Of a stretch of 64,000 nucleotides of DNA, positions 60,417-64,000 are shown in pieces. Numbering within the stretch: the stretch's first letter is position 1; each line of letters starts with the position of its first letter. Location of the stretch: contig NC_135569.1 in NCBI RefSeq assembly GCF_964340395.1, forward strand, positions 11,372,019 to 11,436,018. The letters run 5' to 3'. The notes beneath the pieces are model-generated. The model searched no databases. It was not told where the DNA came from and saw only the letters and a list, made by a program, of their open reading frames with translations. A program made the translations under genes and the position numbers. This stretch comes from Glandiceps talaboti (lineage: Eukaryota; Hemichordata; Enteropneusta; Spengelidae).

Positions 60417-61329
60417 AAACGTGAAGTCGGTGTTCGCTTCTCATTGGTCAGGTTTGTGGAATGTAAAATCACAATCACTTGATAAGAGTCTGGTCACCTA
60501 ATTTGAATATTTGAAATGAGATCGACGTGATAGCTTCTGAATCAATGGAAACTGCGTTTCACATATGCACAGTCACGCAGGGCCACTTCGATCTTGCCAT
60601 GACCTCATCTCACCTCACAGTATTGCAATATTGCAATATTAACAGTTCGGGGTATGTATTTGATGCAAACCGTCTCCAGGTCAAGTATGACAAATGCAAT
60701 AGTAAACAAACTAGTGGCGTGAGACTGTGATAGATAGAACACAATTGGACACTTGACCGGAGACGGTTTGCATCAAATGCATCATACCCCGAACTGTTAA
60801 TATTGCAATATTGCAATACTGTGATAGATGCTGGAGGTGTTCATTTCCATATATAAGTACGTAAGCGTTACTAGTTGCCCTGAATTAAAACGAACTTGTA
60901 AAAATGCTTACTAGTGGAGCTGAGATGAGCATTACTACAGTGTCAGTTATGACTGGTTTGATAAGTGATAGGTTCATGTTTTGCGACTTATGTATCCAAT
61001 TATGTTCTATCTATCACAGTCTCACGCCACTAGTTTGTTTACATTACATTTGTCATACTTGACCTGGACTGGAGACAGTTTGCATCAAATGCATACCCCG
61101 AACTGTTAATATTGCAATATTGCAATACTGTGAGATGAGGTCATGGCAAGATCGAAGTGGCCCTGCGTGACTCTGCATACGTGGAACGCAGTTTCCATTG
61201 ATTCAGAAGCTATCACGTAGATCTCATTACAAATATTCAAATCAGGTGACCAGACTCTTATCAAGTGATTGTGATTTTACAGTCCACAAACTTGACCAAT
61301 GAGAAGCGAACACCGACTTCATGTTTTGT

Positions 61330-61437
61330 TATATATAACTAGTACTCTATCCATCACTTACGACTTTGTTGGGGACTAATAAACGACGTACCTTGTCTTT
61401 GGACATACCTAGCATCGTGACAACATCACCATGGCAG
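61330..61437 (+). pseudogene. Orphan promoter and first exon of a FOXRED2-like gene, facing right
   Basis: A TATATATA box at 61330, the same leader and ATGGCAG|gtgagt (61431-61437) repeat copy A's 5' end on the opposite strand. Exon 2 is absent: the arm ends at 62854, about 1 kb short of where exon 2 would be, and is followed by a MITE and an unrelated gene start. It can start transcripts in principle but cannot encode the enzyme within this window. Confidence 0.75.
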
Positions 61438-62187
61438 GTGAGTTGAAACTCAGACCATTACTTCGTTAGTGGTCTGAGGTTGAAAGGCCCACTGAGAGAG
61501 AGGAGTCAAATTTAGGAGTGAAAAACTTGTCTGGGAGAACTTTGGTTCAGAACAAAGGAATAATTCCTATGTAATCCTCTTGGCTCCACTGATAAAATAA
61601 CACTAATGCAAGAACTAGGGATTGAAACTCTGGCTTTTAAAGACCCAAGTTTCAGTCCCAAAGTCTTACATTAGTGTTATCTTTTCAGTAGAACAATAAG
61701 GATTACTTGGGATCATTCTTTGGTTCTTGACCAACGTTTCATTTAGCTCTGCCAGACAATTTGTTTTCTCGGTTAAATTTTAATCCTAATCAGAATTGGC
61801 CTTTAAATCGATGTACAATTATAGTAGACATTTACTTTTAATGTCCACTGATTCCATCTCAGGTTCTCGTATTAGTGTTATGTTATCAGTGGATCCATAA
61901 GCTTAGGATTACTTTTTTTCTGGACCAATTTTTTCTATATCTCTACCAGACATCTTGTTTTCTGACCTAAATGGTAATCCTAATTTGAACCATCGTCGCA
62001 AACCACGGCCTCTTTTACGACACCGTCCATTACGTGTCCTACCAGAGTCTCCCTCTTTCGAAGTCCGTGGAAGAAATAAGAGTGCTGGTTTGCGAGAAAG
62101 ATTTGAATTGATGGTCAGCACTAAACTGACACTGTAATGCTCATCTCATCTCCACTAGTAAGCATTTACAAGTTCGTTTTCATTCAG

Positions 62188-62252
62188 GGCAACTGGTAAC
62201 GCTTACGTACACATATATGGAAATGAACACCTCCAGCATTATGATCCTGATG
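62188..62252 (+). other. Exon-like block in the orphan arm
   Basis: Same as 59497-59561, inverted. Both splice sites (ttcattcag and gtgaga) are intact, so the orphan promoter has at least one potential downstream exon. Confidence 0.35.
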
Positions 62253-62864
62253 GTGAGACAAGACATCGCTCTTATTTTATTTACCGTATTTCAAATTATA
62301 TTGTGTTTGTCATTTGCTGTGTACAAACTGAGGTACAAACAATGAAAGGAACGGAACAGTAGATGTTAAAGAAACAATGAAGACAAAACATAAGATTTTT
62401 TTCGTCAAATTTTAACTACACTCAATTTGACGAATACATTTGTCAATGAATCGAACTTAAACATGTAAACGAATGCGACAATAGAACATTCATATTGTGA
62501 ACGAAATGAAACCACTAGCAAGTTTCTCTTGTTCTCTTAGGGTTATTGAATTGTAGGTAGTTGAAATTAAGAAAACCGATAAATTCCGCAACATTTGGTA
62601 CATACATCAACCATAATAAGCATACATGTACTATCAAGCCCATTATAATATATAGTATTAAGTATTAATAGGTAATTTGCATAATTAATTATCTTTGGTA
62701 ATTAGGCTATATCTTAAGAATGCAAAGCTTCAAATTTCATATAATTTGGTACATATATCAACCAGAACATGTGCACATGTCGTATGAAGTTTGTCGACAT
62801 GGCTTAATTTTCTTTGGAATGCACGCCTAAAATTCCGTACAATTTGGCATATACACAATCTGAT

Positions 62865-63053
62865 TAAAATCCGATGTAGATGTCGGCTAATCGTGCATTG
62901 CTATCTTACCATCGTTATTTAGCTTGAATTGACCTTCGTAGTACGAAGGCGATCAGGCTAAAAACGTAAACATGTACTACAAAGGTCAATTCAAGCTAAA
63001 TAACCATGGTAAGATAGCAATGCACGATTAGCCGACATCTACATCGGATTTTA
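62865..63053. mobile_element. MITE family 4, complete, TA target duplication
   Basis: A 185-bp element (62867-63051) with about 70-bp inverted ends beginning AAATCCGATGTAGATGTCGG, a loop of about 40 bp, and TA on both sides. The TA duplication fits a Tc1/mariner-mobilised MITE. It abuts the outer end of the large inverted repeat by about 10 bp. Confidence 0.85.
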
Positions 63054-63150
63054 CATCACGTACCTGTGTTTCGCATACGACCTTTGCTGCAACTTAGGTG
63101 GAGGAAATAATTTCGAACAATCAAACAAATCTCACTCTGTCAAAAACAAC

Positions 63151-63165
63151 ATGGCTGCCGCCAAC
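63151..63165 (+). CDS. Candidate first coding exon, gene runs off the right edge (MAAAN...)
   Basis: AACAACATGGCTGCCGCCAAC is in excellent start context and is followed at once by a consensus donor (gtaagt). The surrounding 63120-63350 is relatively CpG-rich and AT-balanced, as at a housekeeping promoter. Five codons do not identify the product. Confidence 0.45.
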
Positions 63166-63169
63166 GTAA

Positions 63170-64000
63170 GTGGCGGAGCGCGATCGTCATTTATAATTGC
63201 CGAAATTTGTATTTAAAACGCTATAAATTATCGATTCAACGAAAGATTTAAATAACCCATATTCCTATCTTACTCCGACAAGATGATAAACGCGATTCCG
63301 CCGCGCAATGTTTGACAGTAGTACAACAAAGAACTTCGACGTGTAGGCGTTGTCAGCTGTTTACAGTTTACAACACAACTTGAGTAAGTTAGCTTTGTGA
63401 CCCTGAAATGTAAATTTGTCGTCAATTTTTGACGTGGTAATCAATTTTAAAGTTATTGAAACCGATTTAGATGTATTCCTTGTGATTTTATCATCATAGT
63501 TTGTGGTGTTATATGTCTTGAGTATTTTTTCTGTCGTTTGAGTTTTTTTCTTGTAATGTTCGGTGTTAGGTTAGCTGCAATAATTGTAGCGTCTTGTTGC
63601 GGTTTTGTGGGTTTTTTCGTCTGTTTTGGTGACTTTTTAAGTTTTTGCGTTTAACCCGCACCTGTATTGTATTGTATCGTATCGTATTGTATTGTATTGT
63701 ATTGTATTGGGTTTATTGTAACTGAGGTAATGACAAAGAAAATGATTGCAGTGGAAAGTTTATCCCCAGAGTAAATAGAAAGTAATGTACTTGAGGGGTC
63801 CAAATATTGACAACATTGAGTGTTTTATACTAAAATTAGATTTTTTTCCAGCTCTAGCAAAGTGTTCGCTATTTGTAATTTGAACTTAGTAGGCCTCTTT
63901 CGGATGTGAAGTACAGTTATTAGCACCATACACTTTCATTTGAAACAAAATCAACACAAAAACTTCAGATCTAAACTGGGTCCCTTATAAATATAAATTT
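63170..64000. other. Probable first intron / right edge
   Basis: No further exon was recognised. A (TATTG)n microsatellite lies at about 63665-63710. Confidence 0.4.

Overview
This is a stretch of AT-rich, intron-rich, repeat-laden animal nuclear DNA. Canonical GT/AG introns, tRNA-derived SINE-like repeats, LINE fragments, many small inverted-repeat elements and very long microsatellites all point to an invertebrate metazoan. A marine deuterostome or lophotrochozoan seems likely, but the sequence alone does not place it. No bacterial, CRISPR or operon-like structure was seen.

Three genes are well supported. (1) At the left edge, on the + strand, are the last three coding exons of translation factor eIF5A (365-469, 1531-1662, 3610-3678); the exon with the hypusine lysine lies off the left side. 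(2) Two tandem minus-strand paralogues of a FOXRED2-like FAD/NAD(P) oxidoreductase follow: copy B (43052 down to 35810, 585 aa) and copy A (60318 down to 53180, 606 aa). Each has seven coding exons with identical intron phases (1,1,1,1,2,0), a seven-base first coding exon (ATGGCAG) and a TATA-like box about 100 bp upstream. Neither has a visible signal peptide or a C-terminal ER-retention tail. Weaker genes are a small unidentified minus-strand gene (12534 down to 11513), a candidate 5' end near 7836-8398 (+), a candidate promoter near 25850 (-) and a candidate first exon at 63151 (+).

The promoter, exon 1 and intron 1 of the FOXRED2-like genes have been copied repeatedly. Copy A's 5' region forms the left arm of a large, nearly identical inverted repeat (about 58895-60750 against 60994-62854). 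The right arm therefore carries an orphan, outward-facing promoter plus exon 1. A short exon-like block inside intron 1 is kept in all full copies, yet breaks the reading frame if spliced after exon 1.

The rest is repeats. Minisatellite arrays have units of about 55, 25, 37, 34 and 43 bp. Several MITE or fold-back families are present, some with two to four copies here. There is an internally deleted LINE (50045-51060), an AT-rich satellite carrying POU octamer motifs, and long dinucleotide and tetranucleotide tracts. Between these, long stretches (for example 9.1-11.5, 14.2-15.4, 18.6-19.5, 21.8-23.0, 31.2-33.1 and 51.1-53.1 kb) show nothing recognisable.
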